Numbered from the stretch's first letter, positions 19,525-30,777 are shown. The stretch: 64,000 bases of DNA from Dendrolimus kikuchii (GCA_019925095.2 CM034407.1:722210-786209), one strand, 5' to 3'. Made by a program: numbers and translations. Notes: generated by a model from the letters alone, not told the origin.

Positions 19525-20115
19525 GCTAGGCCTTTAAGCCAGATCTTAGTTTACAATATAGTCTCTTCATTTTCTTAAGCCTATGTGTAGTACAGCTGAA
19601 CTGTAGGTTATCAGCTGGTGCCACTCAACGGAGTTCTTGTGAAAACTCGAAAGGCCACATTTGACTATACAGTTCACATTTCTCACAAAACACATAATTA
19701 CTACTAAAAAACTCTCAATATCCTACAACTATTGTTCGTTTTAGAGTAATTTTACACATTTTTAGAAAATAAAACTGCACAGCACAACATCTCCTTTTAG
19801 TTCCCGCCAAAAACTCCCTCCAAAAAATTTAGTTTTTTTTATGTTTAAGGCTTGGCAACTAGGCCTTTAAGCCATGTGCAGTTGTATTGTAGGCTACAAT
19901 CCACACCATTCAACGGAGTTCTTGTGAAAACTCGAAAGGCCACATTTGGCTATATAGTTCACATTTCTCGCAAAAACACATAATTACTACTCAAAAACTA
20001 TCAATATCCTACAACTATTGTTCATTTTAGAGTAAATTTACACATTTTTAGAAAATAAAACTGCACAGCACAACATCTCCTTTCATTCCCCGCCAAAAAA
20101 ATCTACAAAAAATTT
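19525..20115 (-). repeat. Repeat E, two copies in tandem
   Basis: Repeat E is a roughly 310-330-bp unit. In sense (minus here) it starts TTTTTGGCGGGAACTGAAAG and ends AAAGGCCTAGCTGCCAAGCC then AAATAAA. Two copies follow one another (about 19525-19835 and 19850-20115), the second slightly shorter. Other copies are at 25.68, 57.15 and 63.23 kb. Constant 5' and 3' ends suggest a SINE or short non-LTR element. Confidence 0.6.
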
Positions 20116-21058
20116 AGAAAATTATGTGAACCATAGATAATGCATGCGACTCATGTCCCAACTTTTTTTACAGCCACTGTCAAATCGCGGCATATACATC
20201 ATTTTATATTTTATAAATTACTTTACAATACATTATTATTTAATTTGTATAAATTTGAGGTAAATATAGAATATATTGAAATGATAACTTCTTATGGGAG
20301 GGTAAACCGCTTCGTTACGTAACGCGTTACGACGCCAGTCTGGCTTCCCTTTCTCTCACGCATACGGCAGCGGTAGGCTCGCCCTCTCTCACTCTAATCC
20401 ACAGCGCTAGCCTTATTTCGGTAATTAGATTAAATAATGATACTAATAATGTCCATACAAAAAATTCTAATGTACGTATTCAATAATTGTAACTAAGAAT
20501 AAAATATACTTAATAATCAATAAACGATTTTATTAATAATTAAGCTTTCTTTTACCTTATCATATTTATATATATAAAATTTAAGCAATAACTTAAGCTT
20601 TTCTCAAGTTAAACAATATCGCTAGAATCGCTTCTGTCGGGCGTCCCGAGATGCACACGTTTTTATTTTTTGCATTTTAGTTCGAACTTGGTTTTGTTTT
20701 TGTTAAAAAAAACATGCAAAATCTATGCTAAGCTGCAACGGTTTTATAAGACGATTAAAAGTATTTCAGATAATTAGATCGTCTCTTCCTTCATATTACA
20801 AAGGCATAATCTTGCAAAATTGTCAAAGAACAAAGCTTAATGTGCAAATGGGGCTAATAAGTCCACGTTGTCCCTCTGCGTAATGCAGTTATGGCCACTG
20901 GAAGCACTTAGCCCCGGATCAGCTGACCGCAGTTTATATGTTGGATGGATGCATAATCTTTCTGCTATTATCTTAGATCATTAATACAAATACAAAATAT
21001 ATTTATTTTGAAACAAAGAAAAAACAAAGTACAAAATTGAAAGAATGAACAATTTTTT
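20116..21058. other. Non-coding interval, nothing recognised
   Basis: About 20310-20410 is a GC-richer patch with the palindromic CGTTACGTAACGCGTTACG. No coding or known repeat was recognised. Confidence 0.35.
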
Positions 21059-21096
21059 AGCCTCTAAAATGTGTTTCATTTTAGAGGCTTTTTTTA
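21059..21096. other. Perfect 13-bp hairpin followed by a T-run
   Basis: AGCCTCTAAAATG (21059-21071), a 5-base loop, then the exact complement (21077-21089) and eight T residues. It looks like an intrinsic terminator, but in an animal genome it may be the end of an element or coincidence. Confidence 0.6.
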
Positions 21097-21500
21097 ATTT
21101 TTTTATTATTATATATATCTCTACGGACTCGAGTTCCGTACCCTTTTTTAATCCTTAATTTCTATAAAAATTTGAGACTCTGTACACGCTTATTGTTTGT
21201 TTTTGTTAGTGTATGTGACATTATATGTAGTAGTTTTTCTGTTTTGGTGTACCTTAAGAATAACTTATTACATTAATTTATTCTAATTTTAATACTAAAC
21301 TTATACTAATGTAGAGTGTATCTGTTACATGCTGGTGTTGTGAGGAAGTGCATATGCAGTGTTGGCCTTATATCTATACTTATATATAGTAGTAAATAGT
21401 GCCATGTGTGTTGTTTTTTTTCTTTTCTGTGCCTGGGTTATTAATTTTTAGGCTCTTTGTGTGTAATGCAATGCGATGGTAGTGCGCGTAGGTTTAAGTA
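21097..21500. repeat. Repeat F, copy 1
   Basis: The stretch from ATCTCTACGGACTCGAGTTC to GCAATGCGATGGTAGTGCGC is almost the same as 27.21-27.61 kb. Both are preceded by ATT-rich microsatellite sequence. It includes CATGCTGGTGTTGTGAGGAA. Its CAGTGTTGGCCTTATATCTA motif also appears at 14.42 kb. Confidence 0.6.
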
Positions 21501-22604
21501 TGTGTATAAGTTTTATTGTTAGTTATGTGTTTGTGACTTTGTGTGGTGTTATAATTTATTGTTTAGTCTCGTGAAGGCTTCCCGATCCAACCTTAAGTAC
21601 GTGCTGAATCTCTTGATAAGTAACTCGCCTATTGTCTTGGATTAAATTGAAGTCGTTGTATCAACGATACACGGTTGCCTTAGAAAGGCTTTCCATGAAT
21701 GCCATTTGACGTCTATCGTACGATTCGTCCGGTTTCAGGCGACACTTGATATCGTAAAAAATCAAAAAAATGTTCCCGGCGCAGATCGATTTTTCAATGA
21801 GACACGATAATTTAAATTAGCTCGCAATGTGGAGGGAATTTTTGAAATTGGAACGTACCTATTTTTAGTTATAAATAATCATATTTTCAAAATAGATTAT
21901 AACTGGCCAGTCTGTCGTACATAAAAACTTTTTTTCGGAATACCTTCTGAGTGGTCTGGTATTTTGCTATTTTACATCAAGAAATTATACAATTAAAACC
22001 GCAGTTCCGTAATTAGCTTAAATATATTAGATTTTGAAATGTGACGTCACTAAATTTAGGAACCCCCTCCCACCCCTTGTCACACAATGTCACAATTCGT
22101 CTGATCCCCCCCCCCCCTTAACATGTGACGTCATTTATGAATGGCCCCTAATTAAAATGTCGTTTTGCTATAAGTTTTAGGTATGTATAAGGCCTAGAAA
22201 TAAATTAATGGAAATAAATGAGAATATTTAAATAAAAACAATCTCGTATTTCGTTACAGTGTACCGGCTTGCATCCATTGCATTGCCGATCATTGTAAAA
22301 TTGAAAACAATTATACATGTGCGCTTTACTACACTCTTATACCTAATACATAAGGTTGATATTACACAAATTTGCGTTTGGTTATTGTTTGTAAAATGCG
22401 GGTAGTTGGCATCTAAATTATTTAATTGCTGAAACATAAATCCTCTGCGGCCCACTACACGCACACACGGCTATACACTAAAGTGAAATTGTGGAATTTT
22501 ATGACACGAATAGATGGTGGTATAAAATTATCATCATTTATCGATCTGTTTCTTATTGAGGGTAGATGTGCATTTAGTTTGAAATACGAAAGGTAAATTG
22601 AAGT
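21501..22604. other. Non-coding interval with a MITE remnant at 21.95-22.15 kb
   Basis: GAAATTATACAATTAAAACC and GCAGTTCCGTAATTAG near 21.99 kb recur at 38.73 kb, and AACATGTGACGTCATTTATG at 22.12 kb is related to the GACCATCCGCAAATGACGTC end at 38.64 kb. These belong to one MITE-like family. A run of C residues is at about 22.11 kb. No genes recognised. Confidence 0.4.
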
Positions 22605-22690
22605 TATAATAATAATGATAACAGCCCATAAACGTCGCACTTTTGGCCTTGTGCCTCTCTCTATTGGGGTACTAAATATAGACGCCATGC
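22605..22690 (-). mobile_element. SINE-T, short 3' fragment
   Basis: ACAGCCCATAAACGTCGCAC and the following CCTCTCTCTATTGGGG match the end of the SINE-T body. Confidence 0.5.
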
Positions 22691-22819
22691 TTTTTTGTTA
22701 TATATTATATATATTGTTACACAGATTTAGACATAATTCCTTGACCCCAGTTCAGGGTGATAGAAGAAACACCGGTTTAGTTGTATTGAGTGTCAGGCAG
22801 TCACCGCTCGCATTATAAT

Positions 22820-23500
22820 ATATATAGTCTATTTTAAACAGGACGGTGTGGGTGACACCTGACAGCTGACATCGATTTGGGCTGCGTTCCATTAGAGACA
22901 CAACGACCACGTTCACGACCGCGATTTTTCCAGTTCCATTTGCTTGCCGACGTTACAATCGTAAACTCAAGTGGAACGGTTATTCGACCCACCTCTTGAC
23001 ATGTGTCGTCGTGTACGCTGCGAGACCGAAAGTCGTCACGTTATTAGTGAAGTTTTCGCCACGATCATAACGACCGCGGTTGCCTAGTGTAACGGCAGAC
23101 GGGACGGAGCATTTTGAGCGGTGTGAGACACTAAAGGAACGTGCCTTTGGTTTAGTCTAGAGATGTGACGTTCTGTATATGAGTTGATATTCGATTGACG
23201 ATTATTTTAACAATAATCGATTATTAAGAAATGTTTATGGCTGTATGAAATAACTGTAATATTGAAAATTAAAAAAGATACTCGAAATAAATCAATTAAA
23301 GATGGCTGCTGTTTGTAGTTACATTTACTGCCATTTCACAAATACTTGTTACAGTTGCTATTTCAATAAATTATTACGAGTTTTAAAGATTATCTAAAGA
23401 TACTTTTTACTACTTTCAATGCTCGTAGTACGTAACTTTGAAACGTCAGATAAATTATATGTTATATGAAAATTACGTAGATAAATAAAAAAAATCGTTA
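22820..23500. other. Non-coding interval with a GC-richer patch, identity unknown
   Basis: 22.86-23.11 kb is CG-rich compared with its surroundings and has no long open frame or second copy in the window. It could be an old element or a CpG-containing single-copy region. Confidence 0.35.
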
Positions 23501-23509
23501 TTTTTGTAG

Positions 23510-23717
23510 GGGATGACCCGTATAGGGTGGAGGAGCAAGATGGAATGCTCCTCCGTCTTAAAGGAAGATCTTCCAGCGAGGCTAATGTTGTTCCTCGCAG
23601 GCCTAGGCCCATCTGTTATAGTTGAAATTTTGTATATATTCTTTGTATGTTTCGGGAAACGTTTGTGACATCAATTATTGCACAGCGCCATCTATTGGCT
23701 TGTAAGTGTTCCACTAC
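23510..23717. mobile_element. MITE copy lacking its left end
   Basis: It is nearly the same as 812-1021, including GGAATGCTCCTCCGTCTTAA and the right inverted repeat ending GTGTTCCACTAC. The matching left repeat is absent. Confidence 0.7.
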
Positions 23718-23886
23718 ATTTTAATTGTAATGTCACTTTTAAATAGTAAGAAATATTAATTTATTTTTGTATAATTACAATTTGTATGTATGAGATATTG
23801 CTACAAGTTACGTTCTATGGGATCTGTCAGCCATACCGTCATATTTGAAATTTATCTTACCTCACTGTCAGTCTCTGGGCAGTCGG

Positions 23887-23936
23887 TTTACTTAAATAAA
23901 GCATATTAAGCGTGTAATATGCTTTATTTAAGTAAA
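23887..23936. other. Perfect 22-bp hairpin
   Basis: TTTACTTAAATAAAGCATAT plus TA (23887-23908) is followed by a 6-base loop and its exact reverse complement (23915-23936). Either arm reads AATAAAG. No flanking element was identified. Confidence 0.75.
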
Positions 23937-24305
23937 ATGCGTATAATGTATAAATGCGGCTGGCAACACATTAAATAAAGATGGCTCCGTAACAAAAACA
24001 TCGAAAAAGAACAATAAATACAAGATAAGCCTACATCCTAGATCTGCATAAGTCTAGACGTAATTAAGTGTTTTACGAGATGAACCTAATACCCAAATGA
24101 CGGAACTGTCCAAAGTGGCAATAACTTTGAATGACGCTTACGTCCCCTTAATACATATTAAGCAACATTATAGACACGCTCGTTAAATCGGGATTAATCA
24201 ATATTTGTAATCATATTACATGATATATATTACCTCTTATACTATATTTTGCATAACGTTTTTATCTTGCCAAGCTTGTAAGGAATTTATGGATTATGTT
24301 GCAAC

Positions 24306-24562
24306 AAAAAAAGAAACAGATATACAATGCAAAAGTAGATGGATGCAGAAGTCGTGGAAGGCCACGACACACCTTCCATGATCAAATTGATCGTGTACTA
24401 GCAGAAGGTGATGTCAGGAGCCTTAAGAACAGACGAGCGTGCATGTCAAGAGTTATGAATGTCAAAGAAGCAAGTGAGATGTGTAAGAATAAGCCTAAAT
24501 GGCGCTCTGTTGCTCGTGCCTACCCCGCAAGGGAACTGGCGTGAAGTTATGTATGTATGTAA
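24306..24562 (+). mobile_element. RTE-B 3' fragment
   Basis: Encodes KQIYNAKVDGCRSRGRPRH to PARELA in one frame, then (TATG)n. An A-rich stretch precedes it; no clear TSD. Confidence 0.75.
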
Positions 24563-25116
24563 ATATATTTGTTAACATTATATATGACACTCATTTTATA
24601 TTAACAATTGATAAATAAGTAAATGTTTAATATATTACACATATTTATTTAAATACAGATAGTACTTCCTAAGCGAGTTTCGAAATGTAATTACATTTGT
24701 AAGTTAGGAAAATATAACTTACACTGGAATACATATTTCATATGTATATAGCACTTTAAATTAATGACATTAGAATCACCAAAATATGGATTGTATTTGA
24801 TTAAATTATTTATTTATATACGAACGAGACAGAACCTTAATACCTGCTTATTGTTAATGAAAACAAACATTTGAAGTGGCGAGTTGAATGCGACGGCATA
24901 GAAAATATCGGAGTAAACAGGGCTTCTCTAATTCAAATGAATTTTGAATGTATAATAAATAAGTTGAAATTAACTTGCCACTAAGTATCTTGGGGGCACT
25001 GAGCCAATGCCAGTGTTGCCAGACTATAACCAACACTAGAGGTATCGGTATTTTTTTTAGGAACCGTTGCATTTAAAAATAAACGTACTGGTTTTTAGAA
25101 CTTATTATACTGTGTC
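24563..25116. other. Non-coding interval, nothing recognised
   Basis: AT-rich, with only short open frames lacking family signatures. Confidence 0.35.
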
Positions 25117-25657
25117 TTTCAAGACCACGGGCCATAAAAATGGCCCGGACTTTTGGGGGGCTTGCGTGGGGCCATGGGAAGGCCAACACGTAGAGGCCCC
25201 TTGACAAATTTAATGTAAATGTGGCGTGACACTGACTGGCGATTATCCCTGTCTACACCATATAGTAATGCATCCAAGGACAAGCCCCGGCCAGTGTAAG
25301 ACTATTGTGGGAAATGAGGACAAAAATTACCGGGCTATTGTGGTGAACTGCTAATGGTACTAGGGGTCTGGGAATATGGGAACTATGGCGTCTGCCCGTC
25401 GCAATGTTCAGGGAACATGGAAAAATGGGCAGACGGTGACTCGCCACTCCCTGCATGGGCCCCAAAAAATGCCATAAAGACAGGGGCAACATGGGTGTGA
25501 GTGGCTAAGGGGTGTAGAGAGGTGGGCTGCAGGTTCACCGAAGCTACTTCCGACGTTAGGCCATTTATCACTTCCACCCCTGGAGCTTGAGTCTTAGCTC
25601 TAGCGATCTCCACTCCGTGCCGGCTGGCTAAGGCAAGCACGGAGGCGGGGGCCTTTA
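25117..25657 (-). mobile_element. Repeat G, copy 1 (probable LINE 3' region)
   Basis: On the minus strand it runs from GCCCCCGCCTCCGTGCTTGC to GGCCCGTGGTCTTGAAAGAC. It is GC-rich compared with its flanks. A closely similar but internally deleted copy is at 26.71-27.12 kb. Constant 3' end and variable interior suggest a LINE 3' UTR; an 85-residue frame (25383-25640) may be the end of an ORF but was not recognised. Confidence 0.5.
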
Positions 25658-25675
25658 GAACTTATTATTATTATT

Positions 25676-25995
25676 ATTTATTTAGGTTTATGGTTTGGCA
25701 GCTAGGCCTTTAAGCTAGATCTTAGTTTACAATATAGTTTCTTCATTTTCTTAAGCCTATGTGTAGCACAGCTGAACTGTAGGTTATCAGCTGGTGCCAT
25801 TCAACGGAGTTCTTGTGACGACTCAAAAGGCCATATTTGATTATACAGTTCACATTTCTCACAAAACACATAATTACTACTCAAAAACTATCAATATCCT
25901 ACAACTATTGTTCATTTTAGAGTAATTTTACACATGTTTAGAAAATAAAACTGCACAGCACAACAGCTCCTTTCAGTTCCCGCCAAAAACTCACA
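25676..25995 (-). repeat. Repeat E, full copy
   Basis: Complete unit from GGCAGCTAGGCCTTTAAGC to AGTTCCCGCCAAAAACTC on the plus strand; sense is minus. Confidence 0.65.
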
Positions 25996-26707
25996 ATCAA
26001 TTTATTTATTAATAAAATAGAGATGGGTAGTATTGTAAAAACCAACCATGTGGACCCACATGTTCGGCAGGGTGAGGCGATTTTTCGTAACTGTTTGATA
26101 ATTAACAATACCTACTCTGTATTCTTTTTGTCCTAAATAAAATATGTCTTTCTTTTACTGAATTTATTTTGGTAAAAATGGAGGAATTGTTAGCAACACA
26201 AGCAAAAAGGCTCATGAATTACAAAACCGAAAATGCTCTAATAAACAGCATCGGCCGTGGGAACTTTTGACTCTGCGGTTTTAATAGGCCTGGCAAATCA
26301 TGACGTGATTATATCATTATTGAATGATAATGGAATTATTTGATGGCAGTTGCTTTTTTTATAATGAAACTCGATATAGACTGGACTGTATGATTATTAT
26401 TAACGTTACTTACAATTAAATTATACATAGAAGAAGTACGTATTGGTGTTATTACGAATGTGCAAGTAAGTGCGCGAGAGAGTCGAGTGAGAGTGGTTTA
26501 ATGCCTTTCTTTCTGGCCTCCAAAGCTGTTTATATGTCCCACGTTCCGTCCGACGCTTAGCTGCTAATTGTGCGAGCTATGGGCGTCGGCGGTATGCGGG
26601 GCGCGGAGAGGTGTGCTCCGGTAGGCGGGTCAGGGGGGTGCTCTCTGTCCGCAACAAGAATTAATAAACTAGTTCCTACATCTTTTTTATTATTATTATA
26701 CTGTATG
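25996..26707. other. Non-coding interval with one LINE tail
   Basis: About 26.12-26.16 kb reads TTTTTGTCCTAAATAAAATA and TCTTTCTTTT, as in the tail at 7.8 kb but inverted. About 26.57-26.64 kb is G-rich. No gene recognised. Confidence 0.4.
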
Positions 26708-27184
26708 TCTTTCAAGACCACGGGCCATAATAATGGCCCGGACTTTTGGGGGGCTAGCGTGGGGCCATGGGAAGGCCAACACGTAGAGGCCCCTTGACAA
26801 ATTTAATGTAAATGTGGCGTGACACTGACCGGCGGTTATCCCTGTCCACACCATATAGTAATGCACCCAAGGACAAGCCCCGGCCAGAAATGAGGACAAA
26901 AAGTACCGAGCTATTGTGGTGAACTGCTAATGGTACTAGGGGTCTGGGAATTGGGGACTATTCTGCCCGTCGCAATTATTATTATTAATATCTCTACGAA
27001 CTCTTCCGACGTTAGGCCGTTTATCACTTCCACCCCTGGAGCTTGAGTCTTAGCTCTAGCGATCTTCACTCCGTGCCGGCTGGTTAAGGCAAGCACGGAG
27101 GCGGGGGCCTTGCCTTGGCCCCCGGAGTCAGGTACGAGGTGTCGCTACTCACCTAAGGCTTCGCCACAAAGCCCCCCTGCGGGA
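26708..27184 (-). mobile_element. Repeat G, copy 2
   Basis: Same ends as the 25.1-kb copy, with an internal part replaced by ATT-rich microsatellite and ATCTCTACGAACTC, the start of repeat F. It extends further 5' (in sense) to GGGGGGCTTTGTGGCGAAG. Confidence 0.5.
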
Positions 27185-27189
27185 TTATT

Positions 27190-27615
27190 ATTATTATTAT
27201 TAATATCTCTACGAACTCGAGTTCCGTACCCTTTTTTACTACTTAATTTCTATGAAAAATTTTAGACTCCATACACGCTTAATGTTTATTTTTGTTACTG
27301 TGTGTGACCTTAATTTAGTAATTTTTATGTTGTGGTGTACCTTAAAAATAACTTATTATATTAATTTATTCTAATTTGAATACTAAACTTATACTAATGT
27401 AAAGTGTATCTGTTACATGCTGGTGTTGTGAGGAAGTGCATGTGCAGTGTTGGCCTTATGTCTATACTTATATATAGTCCTATCTAGTGCCATGTGTGTT
27501 GTTTTTTTTCTTTTCTGTGCCTGGGTTATTAATTTTTAGGCTCTTTGTGTGTCTTGGTTTGTTTGTGGAGTGTGCGTGTAATGCAATGCGATGGTAGTGC
27601 GCGTAGGTTTGAGTA
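27190..27615. repeat. Repeat F, copy 2
   Basis: Almost the same as 21.10-21.50 kb, with a 27-base segment near 27.55 kb not found in the first copy. It follows (ATT)n. Confidence 0.6.
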
Positions 27616-27839
27616 TGTTCCTACATCTTACCGCCCGTTTAGTTGCCTTATTATCGGTTACAATTTGACATAAGCTCCATAGTTCTAATGTCAAAATTAT
27701 CGATGGTAAGGCAAGTGAATGAATAGTAAGACATAGGAAGCGACCATTAGTCAATACTTTTGATCCTAGACGAATGAAAGATCCAATGTAATAAAGGCGT
27801 CAAATGAAGTGAAGGTGGGTTTTCTTAAATTGTAATAGT

Positions 27840-28260
27840 ATAAGAAGATATATGTCTTGACGATCTACGGGATCGGTCCCGTAGGTCCCGTCTCGAGACG
27901 TGGACACTGACGGCAGGGCTGATCCACAAATTCCAAGTCGCTCAACGGGCTATGGAGCGAGATATGTTGGGTGTTTCTCTTATAGATAGAATTTGAAATG
28001 AGGATATCCGTAAGAGAATCAAGGTATCCGACATAGCTCGCAAAATTAGCAAGTTGAGGTCGCAGTGGGCCGGTTACGTCTGCCGCAGGACCGATGGTCA
28101 ATGGAGTAGAGGAGTCCTGGAGTGCAGACCGCGCCTCGGTAAACGCCCTCCAGCCCGATGGACTGACGACGTGCGTAAGGTCGCCAGTAGCGCTGGATGA
28201 AGAAGACGGAGGACCGGGATGGAAACCTGCGTCCAGCAGTAGACTGTGATTGGCTGACAA
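27840..28260 (+). mobile_element. RTE-D, RTE-like LINE C-terminus
   Basis: Reading gives HKFQVAQRAMERDMLGVSL, a stop, then NEDIRKRIKVSDIARKISKL, CRRTDGQWSRGVLECRPRLG and a WTDDVRKVA block. This is the classic post-RT tail of RTE/BovB-like elements in insects. It has in-frame stops and lacks the RT core. Confidence 0.75.
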
Positions 28261-28439
28261 CGAAGAAGATATGTATTAAGACATATTGTATTAGAATGTA
28301 TTTTTGTATAAGATTTTATTAAATAAGAAATAAATTGATATCCCAAAATATTTTTATTATTATTTTATAGTCTAGTTTAATTTTTAAGGTAGATTAGTTT
28401 ATAATTTTAAAGTCTTAAGAAATATATGAAAAAGTAAAA

Positions 28440-28580
28440 AAAAATCTTTAATATTTTCTTAAGTTTTCGCGACTTGTATACATAACAAAACTACGTTTTA
28501 ACGGTTTTAAGCGCGGTAAAAAAAACCAAAATCAAATAAAATTACCGCGCTTAAAACCGTTAAAACGTAAAAATCTTTAA
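28440..28580. mobile_element. Foldback element, collapsed copy
   Basis: TAATATTTTCTTAAG...CGACTTGTATACA leads into ACGTTTTAACGGTTTTAAG, and its reverse complement follows after a loop of under 30 bases. It is an almost pure inverted repeat of the same family as 57.9 kb. The outer left sequence shows that the family's terminus extends beyond the arms seen on one side at 57.9 kb. Confidence 0.7.
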
Positions 28581-28870
28581 CAAAATTTCTCATAATTTCG
28601 TTTTCCAGATGTCAAAACATTGATTCTTCGAAGGCTAATCCGGTGTTACGTGACTGGGCGGAAAAGTTGCAAGAACAGCGTTTTCACGAAAACTCTGGGA
28701 AAACTCAATGTGGCAATTTGGAGGCAAATGCCTTACATTTGCCGTCAAATTGATAAAGTACTAAAATTATTTTCAAACTTGATTTTAAAAGAATATTTCA
28801 TACAATAGATTATAATAAAGACATAATTTACTTTGTAAAATAATCTAACAAAAATTCAAGTTCGTTTAAT

Positions 28871-29087
28871 ACTGTTACATACATACATAACTTCACGCCA
28901 GTTCCGTTGCGGGGTAGGCACGAACAAAAGAGCGCCATTTAGGCTTATTCTTACACACCTCACTTGTTTCTTTGACATTCATAACTCTTGACATGCACGC
29001 TCGTCTGTTCTTAAGGCTCCTGACATCACCTTCTGCTAGTACACGATCAATTTGATCATGGACGGTGTGTCGTGGCCTTCCATGTTA
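28871..29087 (-). mobile_element. RTE-B 3' fragment
   Basis: (CATA)n at left, then complement of PARELA through HTVHDQIDRVLA. It stops within GGCCTTCCA, right before an LTR1 copy, so the LTR may have interrupted it. Confidence 0.75.
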
Positions 29088-29092
29088 CAACT

Positions 29093-30028
29093 TAGCCAAA
29101 TTTCCATGTTTTATGGCCCTCCGCATTTGGAGTTCTTTTGTTTACTTCGTGTTTAAAATTTGCAATTAGACATTAGCCTATTGTTATCGTACTGGTTTAT
29201 GGCCGTTCGCAGGCATAATTAGGCAGGTGTGCAGAATTATGGTAATTGCGTCGACAGAAGAGCAGGTGTGATTCGTGAAAGTCATTGTTTACCCGGTCGT
29301 GACAGATTGTAAGCTGAGTATAAAGGGGTGCCCGAACGGAGAGACGCAAACAAAACAGACGCCGGAGAGCCCCCGGCTCGGATCCTCTTACACAAAGGTA
29401 AGACCCACCAATCACACTCACTCACTACAGACACAAGTAGCCATACAAGATTAGCTTAGGCGTGTTGCTGGAGAGTTTCTTCCGCCGCTTCTTCTCCTCC
29501 AGCTATAACACGTTGCGAAGCGGTAGTAATGATAGACTAGGATCGGCTCCGCCGGCGGAGTCGGTAACTGGTCCCCAAAAAATCACTTCAGCCTGTTGGC
29601 TTAGCTCGTTCAGCCTTTTACGGCTAAATCTCAATATAGAGTCAATCCCCCGCAGCGGTCGAGCCGAGGTCGAACCTCACAGGAGGTGCCTCCTCGAGCG
29701 CGCTGCTTCCAGGCTGAACGCCTCCGCTCCCACGGAGTCGGGAAGCCCCCAAAGTCCGGTATCGCTGAAACAGCCATCTGCGGCTATTCAGCTGGGTCCA
29801 GCTCCAAAAAAAAAAAGATTGGAGTCGAGCGACGATTACGATAGAGGCAAGACGTGTACATTCGACAAGCGATATAGTGACGGACTTTGCGCATGTTATT
29901 GAATTATGCATTACATTGGGACTTATTGCGTCTAGTTATATTTGTACCTGTTATACGTGTTGGCATAGTTTTAATAAACTCTATAGTAATTCCAACGGCA
30001 TTTTAATTCGAGTCCCACACTCGTAACA
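29093..30028 (+). mobile_element. LTR1 copy enlarged by a nested retroposon (936 bp)
   Basis: Starts TGTTACAACTTAGCC and ends CCACACTCGTAACA. In sense, a TATA box (GTATAAAGGGG near 29320) and AATAAA (near 29972) are in the expected order of an LTR. 29356-29812 is an insert absent from the 541-bp LTR1. No target duplication is visible. Confidence 0.75.
29356..29812 (+). mobile_element. Retroposon (LINE 3' end) nested in LTR1, also nested in LTR2
   Basis: Starts at AACAGACGCCGGAGAGCCCC and ends CCAGCTCC plus 11 A residues. The same segment, in the same orientation relative to the LTR, is at 33.52-34.06 kb inside an unrelated LTR; there it extends some 75 bases further 5'. The A-tail and variable 5' end fit a 5'-truncated LINE. 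It shares CGTGTTGCTGGAGAGTTTC with family Z. Confidence 0.7.
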
Positions 30029-30172
30029 ATACGATAATTAGTATGCACGCAGAACCGTAACATTGGATCTTAAGAAAATGGGTCAACTTATAAAATGTAT
30101 TAGATTAGGATGTATTTCGAAAGTGCACTGAAACTAGAGTAAGATTTTTTTACATTATTATAAATACAGTCG

Positions 30173-30510
30173 ACCCTCGATAATTTGACAGTTAAGGAAC
30201 CTATTCAAATGACCAAGAGTTAAAAATAACAGGAGTTTTTTCCTCCCTGACAAAAAATGAGTAAACAAAATCTTGATCATAATTCGTGATGTTATTATTT
30301 TAAACATTTGTGCAATAATCATCGCGGTAGAAGGAAGGTTTGGACTGTTGTGTCGTATGAAACTCCGGCACAGCAATAAGCTGAGTGAAAACCTCATTTG
30401 CTGAAAATGCGGCATATATGTTCTCAAAATTTGCTTCTTTATTTTTACTACGATTTGTAATTAGTGCAAGTACGTCGCTATTTCTTCAAATATAACCCTT
30501 TTCTTTCTTT
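30173..30510. mobile_element. pogo/Tigger-like element fragment
   Basis: Begins TA|CAGTCGACCCTCGATAATTT, matching the usual CAGT...CTCGATAA start of pogo-group elements. The interior shares CGGCACAGCAATAAGCTGA and GTCGCTATTTCTTCAAA with 13.56 kb. No right terminus was found. Confidence 0.45.
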
Positions 30511-30777
30511 CAATTATCCACAAATGTTCATTTTGAACTAATAATCTCTTTAATTATCTGATGAGTGAGCGGCTTCAGTCTATCAATGCCCAATGAATGT
30601 TTCGGTTGGGCGTATAAGCGTAGCCTACCGCTTCAAATTATAGACAGTAGGGAAACCCAGACTTCAAACTATTTAATGTTGGTGGGCAAGATACTATTAC
30701 TTCTATTTTAAAATCCCGAGTGGACCAATTAATATTGATTTGATTTAATTTATCGAATATCGCCACCAATTTATCGC

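Noticed and set aside
20300..20345. CGTTACGTAACGCGTTACG as a regulatory palindrome
   Set aside because: Single occurrence with no nearby gene; a function cannot be supported.
22105..22122. C-runs at 22.11 and 56.56 kb as G-quadruplex elements
   Set aside because: They are single homopolymer runs without the spaced G-tract pattern; probably assembly-prone slippage sites.
25253..25640. 79- and 85-residue frames in repeat G
   Set aside because: They lie in a repeated, deletion-prone element and have no recognised domain.
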